Assembly: GCA_044426075.1 (NCBI GenBank)
Contig: JAWXUT010000046.1
Coordinates: forward strand, 1 to 12,578
Source of the DNA: JAWXUT01 sp044426075
GTDB taxonomy: Bacteria > Bacillota > Clostridia > Christensenellales > DTU072
Length of the DNA stretch: 12,578 bases
Direction: 5' to 3'
Shown in pieces: positions 5,904-12,578 of this stretch. Positions within the stretch are counted from its first letter, which is position 1, and each line of letters opens with the position of its first letter. Both the position numbers and the translations under genes were made by a program. A model generated the notes under the pieces. It was not told the origin of the DNA. It ran no database searches and saw nothing but the letters and a program-made list of their open reading frames with translations.

Positions 5904-8900
5904 CTACATATCTTTATCTTTATTGGTATAGATTTTTCTTTCATAACTTACGCCTTCAGTTGGATCAGCTGGGTTGCGGAAAGGTGCATTATTGCCCTTA
6001 GGAACTCTAGTGATATTACGTCTCTTTCTTGAACTCGCGTAAGCTTTATTGTATTTGCCCAAGAACCAACGATGTTTAACTCCTACAACAATCATTATTA
6101 CAACTAGTAGAACAAACAATACTACAGCTGCAACAGTTATATAGGTTAACAATGTGCCGTCAATTTCAACTCCAGCGATAACGCCATAAATCTCTTCATT
6201 TGCGTCACGATACACAACATTTGCGTTTGTTGCTAGTACGTATGTGCCTAGTGCTGAGGCTGTAAAGTAAACTGTTGTGCCGTCTGCACTAATCATAGAA
6301 TCTTGCATTAACGTAACAGTGCCGTCTGAAGACAACTCATATACTGCAAACTTAGTGTAAATTTGATAGTCTGTTGGGATAGTTAAGGTAATGGTGATTG
6401 TGCCGGTGTCGTATTGTGAACCATAACCTGATAGGTAGATTTTTTGTGTAGAAACAATTGCTCTAGCTGTGCCGTCTTCATAATTCTCAAGGATTGTAAG
6501 CTGAGCGTTGTTTACAAGTTCGGTGCTATCCGCATAAGTTTCAACCACAATTGCTACACCAGAAGCTAAATCATCACCCTCAATTGTAATGCCTGTTGCC
6601 TCGTCTTGCAACAATAGCACTTCAACTATACGCTTTACTTCTATTAGTTTTGTATATAATGTTGATTTGAATACAGCTTTTTGGTCTGTTGTCAAACTAT
6701 CATAGGCATTGTATACACGCATAATATCTTCATAATCTTCATCAGCAACCGCATTTATAGCTGGTAGAAGTATAGTTGCATCTTCTACTGTTTCAACTAT
6801 TTCCATTTGCGCCATAAGCACTAATAGCTCGGTTTGCAATTTGTTGTAATAGTCGCCGTAAACGCCCTCTTTTATGAGTTCTTGTAACCACGTATCATAT
6901 AATATAGTGGTATCTGCCGTTGTGAAGTAGTTGTAATATGTCCACATCGTTGCGTAATCGGATACTAAATCGAAGTTGCTCTTGCTGTTTACAACTGTTA
7001 AATATGCTTGATAGTCTTCTACCATATTATACAATGTTTCAACTCTAGCATAAAGCCTTTCAATGCTATATTCAAAATATTCTGCACGTGAATCTGTAAG
7101 TGATGCTGTATTTTTAGCATTTAAAAACTCTTGTTCGTATGCGCTAAGATCGGCTAAATCTTCATCACTCAATGTGATTGTGTTAACATCTAGTGGGAAT
7201 ACTGACATATAGAATACTAGTTCAGATATATTGCCCGCCATATCCTCAATTGTTATATAAACATATCCACCTTGACCCAATTCATTGGTGCCAGTGTTTG
7301 TATTGTCAACGCTGTTTGTACCAATAATTTTGCCGTTACTTAATGGGAAGTTGTTGTAAGTTGCACTCTTCAAGTTGGCTTCTTCATAGGTAATCATTTG
7401 GTCGATATAATATGTATTTGGATAATCATAATCGATTTTAAATGTGCCGTCACTCTGCACCACATAGTTGTTTACAATAGATCCAGAGTAAATTATTGGT
7501 GCATCATTATCCATATTAACTTCAAATGAATGGATTGCTGTGAGCCCCGCTTCATTCGTTGCGGTTACCCAAACAACACAAATTGTGTTAAAGTCTATGC
7601 TTGCATCAAGGCTCCAAGCTCCAGTTGTTGAACTTGCTGCACCTTCTAGAATATAGGTGTAACTTACTGTGCTTGCAGAACTTACTGTTGCAAATAGCGC
7701 AAGTGTAATTGTGTCTGATTGCATCCAGTCACCGCTGTTAACAATACGCGCGGTAGATGAACCCGTTACAATGGCAGTGCCAGTAATTTCAAAGTCTGGG
7801 GTTACGCTATCAATTTTTATTGTAATATCATCATATTCAACTTGATCTGGGTCGGCGTTTGCAACTGCTATAATAGTAATAGTCACTTCACCAGTACCAG
7901 TGTAGTAAGGCCATAAATCATTAGTTGTAAAGCTAGTGCCACCACCTGGAATTAGTGACCACCTTTCTTCATTAGAGCTATATTCGCCAATAATGTAGTA
8001 GTAAACAACACCACCTGGGTTTTGATCATCATCGGTTGGTGTTATTGTAATTCTTACAGCGTCACTTTGCCACGCATCAAGGTCTGTTGAAGAAAGCACA
8101 GTGCTTCCTACAGAAAATGACAATTCAAATGTAGGTGCAACTGATTCCAATTTCATAATAACGCCCAATTCGCATACAAATTCATCACCCGCAAGGTTCG
8201 TAATTTTAAAGAAGAACGTATCTTGCAAGTTTCCTAAATAAACAGCAATATTGCCGCCTGCCACTGCCTCATCGTAATCTGCATAGAAGTATATTATTTG
8301 GTTTACGCCTGCTGTAAGCACATCTTCATTTATTAACACCCAATCATTTTTGCCACCTTGGCTATACCAGAAGTAAACATCACTATCAGATGACGCAACA
8401 AATGTTATGCTGATAACACTTGTCCAATCATACTCAAGTAGGCCTTCTTGTGTGCCATAAATACCACCATCCATTGTGCCGCTTAAATCATTGTCTTGCA
8501 CGTTGAATTTGTAACAATATATAACTGCGGTTTCGTTGTAAATATTTGATGCATATACATAATATGTAACATCTTCATGTCCGGCGTCGCCCATTTCAAC
8601 TACGTCGCCTGCACCCAATTGCGTCCAACCATTGCCAGCTTCGTAATCACTTGCTGTAGCATAATAATAGGTTATTGATGCCATTTGATTGAACAGACTA
8701 TCGTTTGAATAAGCAAATAGTACGCTTTGTGTGCTGTAAACATCATATGTAGTTGGACTAGTATCTTCTTCTACTACTCTGCTGCCGCCATCTAAATCCA
8801 TTGCGAAAAATGGATCAACCGTAATGTTATCAACTTTAATTGTCAAGCTAGTACCAACAGAGTTACTTGCCTTGCCCGCTGTGTTTAACGCGCGGAACTC

Positions 8901-11690
8901 AATTGAACCATAATATGATGTGCCAATAACGGTGCCGTCATACTCTTGCTCTTCACCATAATAAGTGAACTCTACTTGATTGCCATTAACCTCAAAATCT
9001 GAGGTTTCTGAATCAATATTTATCCATTCACCGTCTGAAAGTTTGATTTGGAAAGTCATCTCATCTACAGTAATAACATTGGTATCTGCACTTGTAAAAT
9101 AGAATGTATAGGATTGATACCAACCGTCGCTATCATTTGATGGAGTATAGGTAGTATAATCATACTCAATAACAAAAGTTCTTGTATCTAATTTAACATT
9201 TTCTAAAGTCATATATTCTGATATAACTCTACTTCCGTCCGAATTAACCGCGTCACTAACCAAAACAAATACGTAGTTTACTGTTAACTGACCAGATACA
9301 ATATCTTCTGGGTTTATAACAAGTGTTGAAACACCCGCTTCACCCGCTGTAAATTTAGATAACTCTGTGGTGTAACCACTATATTCTGTATATTGATAAT
9401 AATAATAAGTAAAGTGACCGTCGTGACTACTTGTAAACTCAATTGTCAAGTCTGTTGCAATGGAGCCGCCACTTTCATAAGCGCTGCCGTTTGCTTCTGC
9501 GCTGTAACCTTCGCCGGTTAATGTGATTGCGCTAGTATCAATACCAACATCAATGCTTATTTCTGTTTCTAGTCCCGCACCCGATACAACTACAAAGCTG
9601 TATGTATATAGTCCAGATTTATCTGTTGAATATAAGAATGCTGTTTTGCCGTCTACTGTAGCAGTGTTGGTGATTTCATTTCCACGAACATCACTTACCA
9701 CGTTGTAACAAGTAAGTCCAGATATATTTGATTCTTCAATTATAATATAAATATATGCAACACCATTTGCCCAAACTTCATATCCAACTTCTACGCCATT
9801 TGAAACGCCACCAACATATGCTTCAATATCAATGTCTGGCGCCTCATTATCTAAGAAAATTTGCGTTGTTAGATAGTATGTTGATTCATCACTGGCTTTA
9901 TTGATTGCAAAAAATTGTAGCACCTTGCCGTCTACACAATTCTCTAAATATGCAGTGTACTTTTTGCACTCTTCGCCTTCCCACATACATGTGTCTTCTG
10001 CTAGCGTGTAAGAAAACTCTGTAACTGTGCTCTCATTGTTTGCTTCCATATAGTACAAGATGTACTCGTCTGCATCTGCAATAAATGTTGGCAAATACAT
10101 ATCTACAGCAATTGTCTCATATGCCCAACCATTTACAGTTTCATATGAAAACTCATCTACATATAAGTTGTATCCGCTTTCAAGAACGTTTGCAACAAAC
10201 TCAATTTCAGAATATAATCCCGCTTGGTTTGCCACTTTAAATGTGTAAGTCTCGTTGATTATTGGTGCATAAATTTTTATAACATATCCGCCGTTTGATG
10301 AAGGAATAGAAGCATATTCGCCGCCTTCAGATTTGTAATAATAGTAAACGTCAGACTGTTGTGTGCTTGTAAGATTAAGCGTAAATTCAATATTATCGCT
10401 TGCATAAGCTCCACTTGTAAGGCTTGATCCGTCGGATGCGCTAACTGTAAATACTGGAGTTTGGCTATCGATATTTGTTGTAAAAGAATCTGATGTAGTA
10501 ATTATACCCGATCCAGAAGATGCCCTAAACATCAAACCTTTTGTTGTGCCCTCAGTTGAAACGGTGTATGTATAAATAGTAGAACCCGCACTAGTAATGT
10601 CATTCATCTCAATCCAATCTGCACTAATAGTATCGTAATAATAATATGTTACACCCGAAATACAAGAGTTATCTGGTGTTATAGTATATGTAACTGCGGA
10701 ATCTGACCAATCGGAATCATTGTTTGTTAAGCCATTTGTTGATGCAGAATACACAGTGCCGTCTGCCTTAGTAGCTACAATATTTAAGATTGGAGCAGTT
10801 GTATCTATTTTTACATAAAACACTCTAATATCTTCTTGCACGATAATATTGCTTGCATTGGTTGCCTTAAATTGAATTCTTCCCTCATAACTATCGCTCA
10901 ATGTTATCAAACTATAGCCGTCATATTGCTCTGCTGGATACCAGATTGTTGAGTTCTCCTCATCATCTAGTAATTTGTAGTAGTGATAAACACTTGAGGT
11001 TGTTATTTGCCCACTACTAACTTCAATTGTTATGGATTTACTTGCCCAACTAACTTTGGATTCATCTGTATCGATTGCGTAAGCGGTTGTTGTGCTACTT
11101 GTATAATATGCGCTGATGTTTGTTATTGCATAGTATGATTGCGTTCCATCTGCGCTCATTTTAATGTGTGTTGGTGTTGTTGTTGTATAAGAATAGGCAT
11201 TACTTGATGAATCATCTGCCTTAAAATAATAGTATAAATCTGATGTGATATCTGCATTCATATAAATAATTGCATATTTGCAATCCGCTGAAGCCTCATC
11301 AGCCTTAAGTGATTGCCATTGTACATTTGATGTGTCCGCACTAGAAGACTCGCTTGCATAATAAGAGTATGTTACATATGCGCCGTCTGGTACTTCATTT
11401 ATAGTTAATATAACAGCCAAATCACTAGTAGAGGTATTACCCATAGTATAGTCTTCCCACCCATCAAGCGCCGACTCAAAACTTGCATTAGAGTCAAAAG
11501 CACTGGTAGTACTTGGAACAACCTTGACGGCTACAGAAAACTCTAGTGGATTTGCATCCGCTCCAGCATCATCTTCAGCGTAGGCTAGCATTGGCGATAC
11601 AGTAAACAATACCCCAAATAGCATTGCTACTATTAAGATAATGCCTAATGCAATTGCCTGAACTCGGCTTGTCTTTGTGACTTTTTCCAT
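5904..11690 (-). CDS. Giant secreted, membrane-anchored Ig-repeat surface protein
   Basis: I do not recognise a named homologue; the architecture shows a surface protein of 1928 residues. A signal peptide (1-38: basic start, hydrophobic 12-34, cleavage after AYA) leads into about 13 tandem beta-sandwich repeats of 93-144 residues (about 39-1507). A typical repeat opens after D-x-x-x-P (DTTAPI, DSQTPV, DNEAPD, DSVTPD, DNDAPI), then has a Trp such as W-SDAVTYTITP, a VTYYYY strand, W-x-x-I, and a closing F-x-A-x-N-x-AG strand. Repeats are strongly diverged and rich in Tyr, Ser and Thr. A helical segment follows (about 1508-1697), including LLPAINAV and YDSLTTDQKAVF, a motif style common in Gram-positive surface proteins, then a beta domain (1698-1845), a membrane helix (1847-1870) and a basic cytoplasmic tail (1871-1928). 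There is no LPXTG motif, so anchoring is by the membrane helix. The ribosome binding site GAGGT (11701-11697) lies six bases from the start. Probable role: adhesion or surface structure. Ligand unknown. Confidence 0.88.
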   Translation of the reverse strand: MEKVTKTSRVQAIALGIILIVAMLFGVLFTVSPMLAYAEDDAGADANPLEFSVAVKVVPSTTSAFDSNASFESALDGWEDYTMGNTSTSDLAVILTINEVPDGAYVTYSYYASESSSADTSNVQWQSLKADEASADCKYAIIYMNADITSDLYYYFKADDSSSNAYSYTTTTPTHIKMSADGTQSYYAITNISAYYTSSTTTAYAIDTDESKVSWASKSITIEVSSGQITTSSVYHYYKLLDDEENSTIWYPAEQYDGYSLITLSDSYEGRIQFKATNASNIIVQEDIRVFYVKIDTTAPILNIVATKADGTVYSASTNGLTNNDSDWSDSAVTYTITPDNSCISGVTYYYYDTISADWIEMNDITSAGSTIYTYTVSTEGTTKGLMFRASSGSGIITTSDSFTTNIDSQTPVFTVSASDGSSLTSGAYASDNIEFTLNLTSTQQSDVYYYYKSEGGEYASIPSSNGGYVIKIYAPIINETYTFKVANQAGLYSEIEFVANVLESGYNLYVDEFSYETVNGWAYETIAVDMYLPTFIADADEYILYYMEANNESTVTEFSYTLAEDTCMWEGEECKKYTAYLENCVDGKVLQFFAINKASDESTYYLTTQIFLDNEAPDIDIEAYVGGVSNGVEVGYEVWANGVAYIYIIIEESNISGLTCYNVVSDVRGNEITNTATVDGKTAFLYSTDKSGLYTYSFVVVSGAGLETEISIDVGIDTSAITLTGEGYSAEANGSAYESGGSIATDLTIEFTSSHDGHFTYYYYQYTEYSGYTTELSKFTAGEAGVSTLVINPEDIVSGQLTVNYVFVLVSDAVNSDGSRVISEYMTLENVKLDTRTFVIEYDYTTYTPSNDSDGWYQSYTFYFTSADTNVITVDEMTFQIKLSDGEWINIDSETSDFEVNGNQVEFTYYGEEQEYDGTVIGTSYYGSIEFRALNTAGKASNSVGTSLTIKVDNITVDPFFAMDLDGGSRVVEEDTSPTTYDVYSTQSVLFAYSNDSLFNQMASITYYYATASDYEAGNGWTQLGAGDVVEMGDAGHEDVTYYVYASNIYNETAVIYCYKFNVQDNDLSGTMDGGIYGTQEGLLEYDWTSVISITFVASSDSDVYFWYSQGGKNDWVLINEDVLTAGVNQIIYFYADYDEAVAGGNIAVYLGNLQDTFFFKITNLAGDEFVCELGVIMKLESVAPTFELSFSVGSTVLSSTDLDAWQSDAVRITITPTDDDQNPGGVVYYYIIGEYSSNEERWSLIPGGGTSFTTNDLWPYYTGTGEVTITIIAVANADPDQVEYDDITIKIDSVTPDFEITGTAIVTGSSTARIVNSGDWMQSDTITLALFATVSSASTVSYTYILEGAASSTTGAWSLDASIDFNTICVVWVTATNEAGLTAIHSFEVNMDNDAPIIYSGSIVNNYVVQSDGTFKIDYDYPNTYYIDQMITYEEANLKSATYNNFPLSNGKIIGTNSVDNTNTGTNELGQGGYVYITIEDMAGNISELVFYMSVFPLDVNTITLSDEDLADLSAYEQEFLNAKNTASLTDSRAEYFEYSIERLYARVETLYNMVEDYQAYLTVVNSKSNFDLVSDYATMWTYYNYFTTADTTILYDTWLQELIKEGVYGDYYNKLQTELLVLMAQMEIVETVEDATILLPAINAVADEDYEDIMRVYNAYDSLTTDQKAVFKSTLYTKLIEVKRIVEVLLLQDEATGITIEGDDLASGVAIVVETYADSTELVNNAQLTILENYEDGTARAIVSTQKIYLSGYGSQYDTGTITITLTIPTDYQIYTKFAVYELSSDGTVTLMQDSMISADGTTVYFTASALGTYVLATNANVVYRDANEEIYGVIAGVEIDGTLLTYITVAAVVLFVLLVVIMIVVGVKHRWFLGKYNKAYASSRKRRNITRVPKGNNAPFRNPADPTEGVSYERKIYTNKDKDM

Positions 11691-11752
11691 TATTATACCT
11701 CATTAACAAGTTATACAACTCCACTTATATTTAAAATATAAATAGTGTCTAT

Positions 11753-11781
11753 ATGATAACATATTTAAGTATTAATAACAA
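11753..11781 (-). promoter_or_regulatory. Promoter of the surface-protein operon
   Basis: Read on the minus strand, TTGTTA (11781-11776) and TATCAT (11758-11753) are 17 bases apart, with a TG one base before the -10. The start point would be near 11746, giving a leader of about 55 bases. That leader contains a 17-base AT palindrome (TTATATTT-A-AAATATAA, 11725-11741), which could be a 5' hairpin or an operator. Matches are good but unproven. Confidence 0.65.
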
Positions 11782-11887
11782 GTCTTTCTTAACTATTTAC
11801 GATAATTTTTCTTAAAGGATAATGTTTTTAGTGCATTTTCAGCAATTTTTCACACATTGACCATTTCCACACATCAAAACCAATTGC

Positions 11888-11904
11888 AAATTTTGACAAA
11901 ATTT
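11888..11904. promoter_or_regulatory. Perfect 17-base palindrome, operator-like
   Basis: AAATTTTG and CAAAATTT are exact inverted repeats around one A. The site lies about 107 bases upstream of the -35 box of the surface-protein promoter. Its shape suits a dimeric DNA-binding protein, but AT-rich palindromes arise by chance in such DNA and it abuts repeat-like hairpins. Function is unassigned. Confidence 0.3.
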
Positions 11905-11905
11905 A

Positions 11906-11948
11906 GGCGATATTCCGTTGCCAGAACATCGCCAAAACCTTACGGTTT
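11906..11948 (-). repeat. Two GNRA-capped hairpins readable on the minus strand
   Basis: On the minus strand the first hairpin is AAACC-GTAA-GGTTT (11948-11935). The second runs from 11933 to 11906: GGCGAT, G, TTCTG, loop GCAA, CGGAA, T, ATCGCC. It forms 12 continuous pairs including two G-U wobbles. On the plus strand the wobbles become A-C mismatches and the loops stop being GNRA, so the structure makes sense as minus-strand RNA. Upstream on that strand lie TTTCATTTCATTC (11975-11963) and TTCATTT, like the linkers of the plus-strand array at 12065-12138. The second hairpin is followed by TAAATTTTG, so weak termination is also possible. Confidence 0.55.
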
Positions 11949-12064
11949 AAATGAACAATTAAGAATGAAATGAAAAATAGAAAAATTGCAGAACCCATAA
12001 AGTGTTGATTCTATGATTTATCAGTTGCGCATTCAACAACGTTTTATATAATTTTATCCTCAAT

Positions 12065-12138
12065 TCGCGTGAGCGACTTTCATTTGCTTGCAAATTTCAT
12101 TCCGATAGGAATTTCACTGGCACGAAGTGGCAATTTCA
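12065..12138 (+). repeat. Array of four mini-hairpins with TTTCA linkers
   Basis: Four short inverted repeats follow one another: TCGC-GTGA-GCGA (12065-12076), TTTG-CTTG-CAAA (12083-12094), ATTCC-GATA-GGAAT (12099-12112), and TGGCAC-GAA-GTGGCA (12118-12132, one G-G mismatch). After each comes TTTCA, beginning at 12078, 12095, 12112 and 12134, so the spacing is 17, 17 and 22 bases. Stem sequences differ completely while the form and linker are kept. Loops look like GNRA, CUUG or GAA loops on the plus strand. It is not a CRISPR: repeats are not identical and the units are too short. Role unknown. Confidence 0.65.
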
Positions 12139-12158
12139 TTCATTTTAATGCGGATTTC

Positions 12159-12190
12159 GGGCGTCAGAGGACTAACGCCCCTACGATTTT
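12159..12190 (+). repeat. Dispersed repeat, right copy
   Basis: This is the partner of the repeat at 154-185, in the same orientation. GGGCGT (12159-12164) pairs perfectly with ACGCCC (12175-12180) around a ten-base loop identical to the left copy, followed by CCTACGATTTTA. It lies 20 bases after the mini-hairpin array, which suggests the two form parts of one composite intergenic element. Confidence 0.65.
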
Positions 12191-12300
12191 AATATTCATC
12201 TGCGTTGAAATATGCAGGTCATCTGTGTTCTTATTCTATTGTTATTTTCTGAGCTTTTAAAATATAAATAAAAAACTGCAAAAACTTGTTTTTGTTGTAA

Positions 12301-12418
12301 CCCTTTACGCGGATATATTTTGCGATACAATAAATATGCGAAGGAACGCACCCTACTTCTTCTATTGCCACTTCCTTCGCTGAACTAAAACAATTGCAAA
12401 ATATATGCGGGTCAAGGG
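12301..12418. repeat. 118-base element with long nested inverted repeats
   Basis: The outer arms (12301-12323 and 12396-12418) match as inverted repeats at 20 of 23 positions, beginning CCCTT and ending in ATATATTTTGC. An inner perfect 9-base inverted repeat, GCGAAGGAA/TTCCTTCGC (12338-12346, 12372-12380), is separated from them by 14 and 15 unpaired bases. The central loop holds CGCACCCTAC, which also occurs in the left dispersed repeat. The element could be a MITE-like remnant or a structured RNA. A 66-codon minus-strand frame crosses it but looks like a by-product of the palindrome. Confidence 0.6.
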
Positions 12419-12484
12419 CAGTTTTAACCAATTCAAAAATTAAAATAAATAATCCTCAAAAAAAACTATTTCTACTACTAAAAA

Positions 12485-12510
12485 ATATTACCCCTCTTAG
12501 ACAAGAGGGG
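12485..12510 (-). terminator. Terminator-like hairpin facing left, for a gene beyond the right edge
   Basis: CCCCTCTT (12491-12498) and AAGAGGGG (12503-12510) form an eight-pair GC-rich stem with a four-base loop. On the minus strand the stem is followed by TAATATTTTTT, a usable T tract, whereas no T run follows on the plus strand. It could end a leftward transcript that enters from outside the window, or be the tip of a mobile repeat. Confidence 0.5.
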
Positions 12511-12578
12511 ACAGTCAGTTTATATTTATGACTAGCCAATGTGGGTGTTGAGGAGTTTTGGGGTCAAGCCGCCAACAG
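12511..12578. other. Right-edge sequence, unassigned
   Basis: The last 68 bases are more G-rich on the plus strand than the preceding AT-rich DNA. A plus-strand ATG at 12539 opens a frame that stays open to the edge (starting MWVLRSFG) but has no ribosome binding site. Two minus-strand frames are also open from the edge until stops at about 12535 and 12515. I cannot tell whether this is the end of a gene, the edge of an insertion element, or non-coding. Confidence 0.25.

Noticed and set aside
5904..11690. Sortase-anchored LPXTG adhesin
   Set aside because: No LPXTG-like motif precedes the C-terminal membrane helix, and the cytoplasmic tail of 58 residues is far longer than a sortase-signal tail.
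11691..11696. TATAAT as the -10 box of the surface-protein gene
   Set aside because: It lies between the ribosome binding site and the start codon, so a transcript from it would lack the ribosome binding site; the match at 11753-11781 is better placed.
12065..12138. CRISPR array
   Set aside because: There are no identical repeats of CRISPR length; only a five-base linker recurs, the intervening segments are self-complementary, and no cas genes are present.
12069..12260. 63-codon plus-strand open frame
   Set aside because: It crosses the mini-hairpin array and the dispersed repeat, which account for the sequence; no recognisable protein.
12231..12431. 66-codon minus-strand open frame
   Set aside because: It spans the nested palindrome, which forces related sequence in both halves, and has no good ribosome binding site or family resemblance.

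Overview
The window looks like a chromosomal segment of a low-GC, monoderm-type bacterium, most likely an uncultured member of the Bacillota (Clostridia-like). The grounds are AT-rich DNA, strong purine-rich ribosome binding sites, a T-box riboswitch, an orphan TrpB2-type tryptophan synthase, and a very large secreted Ig-repeat protein held by a C-terminal membrane segment. Tryptophan is encoded by TGG and no gene needs TGA read-through, so the code looks standard. I cannot name the species.

Layout. Bases 1-376 are intergenic, with small hairpins and one copy of a short dispersed repeat. A plus-strand tryptophan unit follows: a promoter (377-405); a complete T-box leader (about 412-674) with UGG as specifier and a UGGC acceptor-binding bulge, both matching tRNA-Trp; a small leader ORF (699-782) containing Arg-Trp-Arg-Trp-Arg; and trpB2 (815-2200). 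A strong bidirectional terminator (2225-2252) separates it from a convergent minus-strand gene set.

The minus-strand set, in transcription order, is a 1928-residue surface protein (11690-5904), an SCP2-like protein (5851-5084), a glutamate-1-semialdehyde aminomutase-like class III aminotransferase (5071-3812) and rmuC (3737-2274). The gaps are 52, 12 and 74 bases. A good promoter lies upstream of the surface protein, and a hairpin sits in the gap before rmuC. The SCP2-like and aminotransferase genes are tightly coupled; the others may only be neighbours.

Bases 11782-12578 carry no convincing gene. They are a mosaic of repeat-like structures: a GNRA-capped hairpin pair readable on the minus strand, a regular array of four mini-hairpins joined by TTTCA linkers on the plus strand, a second copy of the left-end repeat, a 118-base long-inverted-repeat element, and a terminator-like hairpin at the right edge.

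The most interesting unit is the trpB2 leader. It appears to sense tryptophan twice: uncharged tRNA-Trp through the T-box, then Trp-codon translation in a leader peptide downstream of the T-box terminator. The arrangement resembles the anti-TRAP (rtpA) leader of Bacillus subtilis but is attached to a biosynthetic or salvage enzyme.
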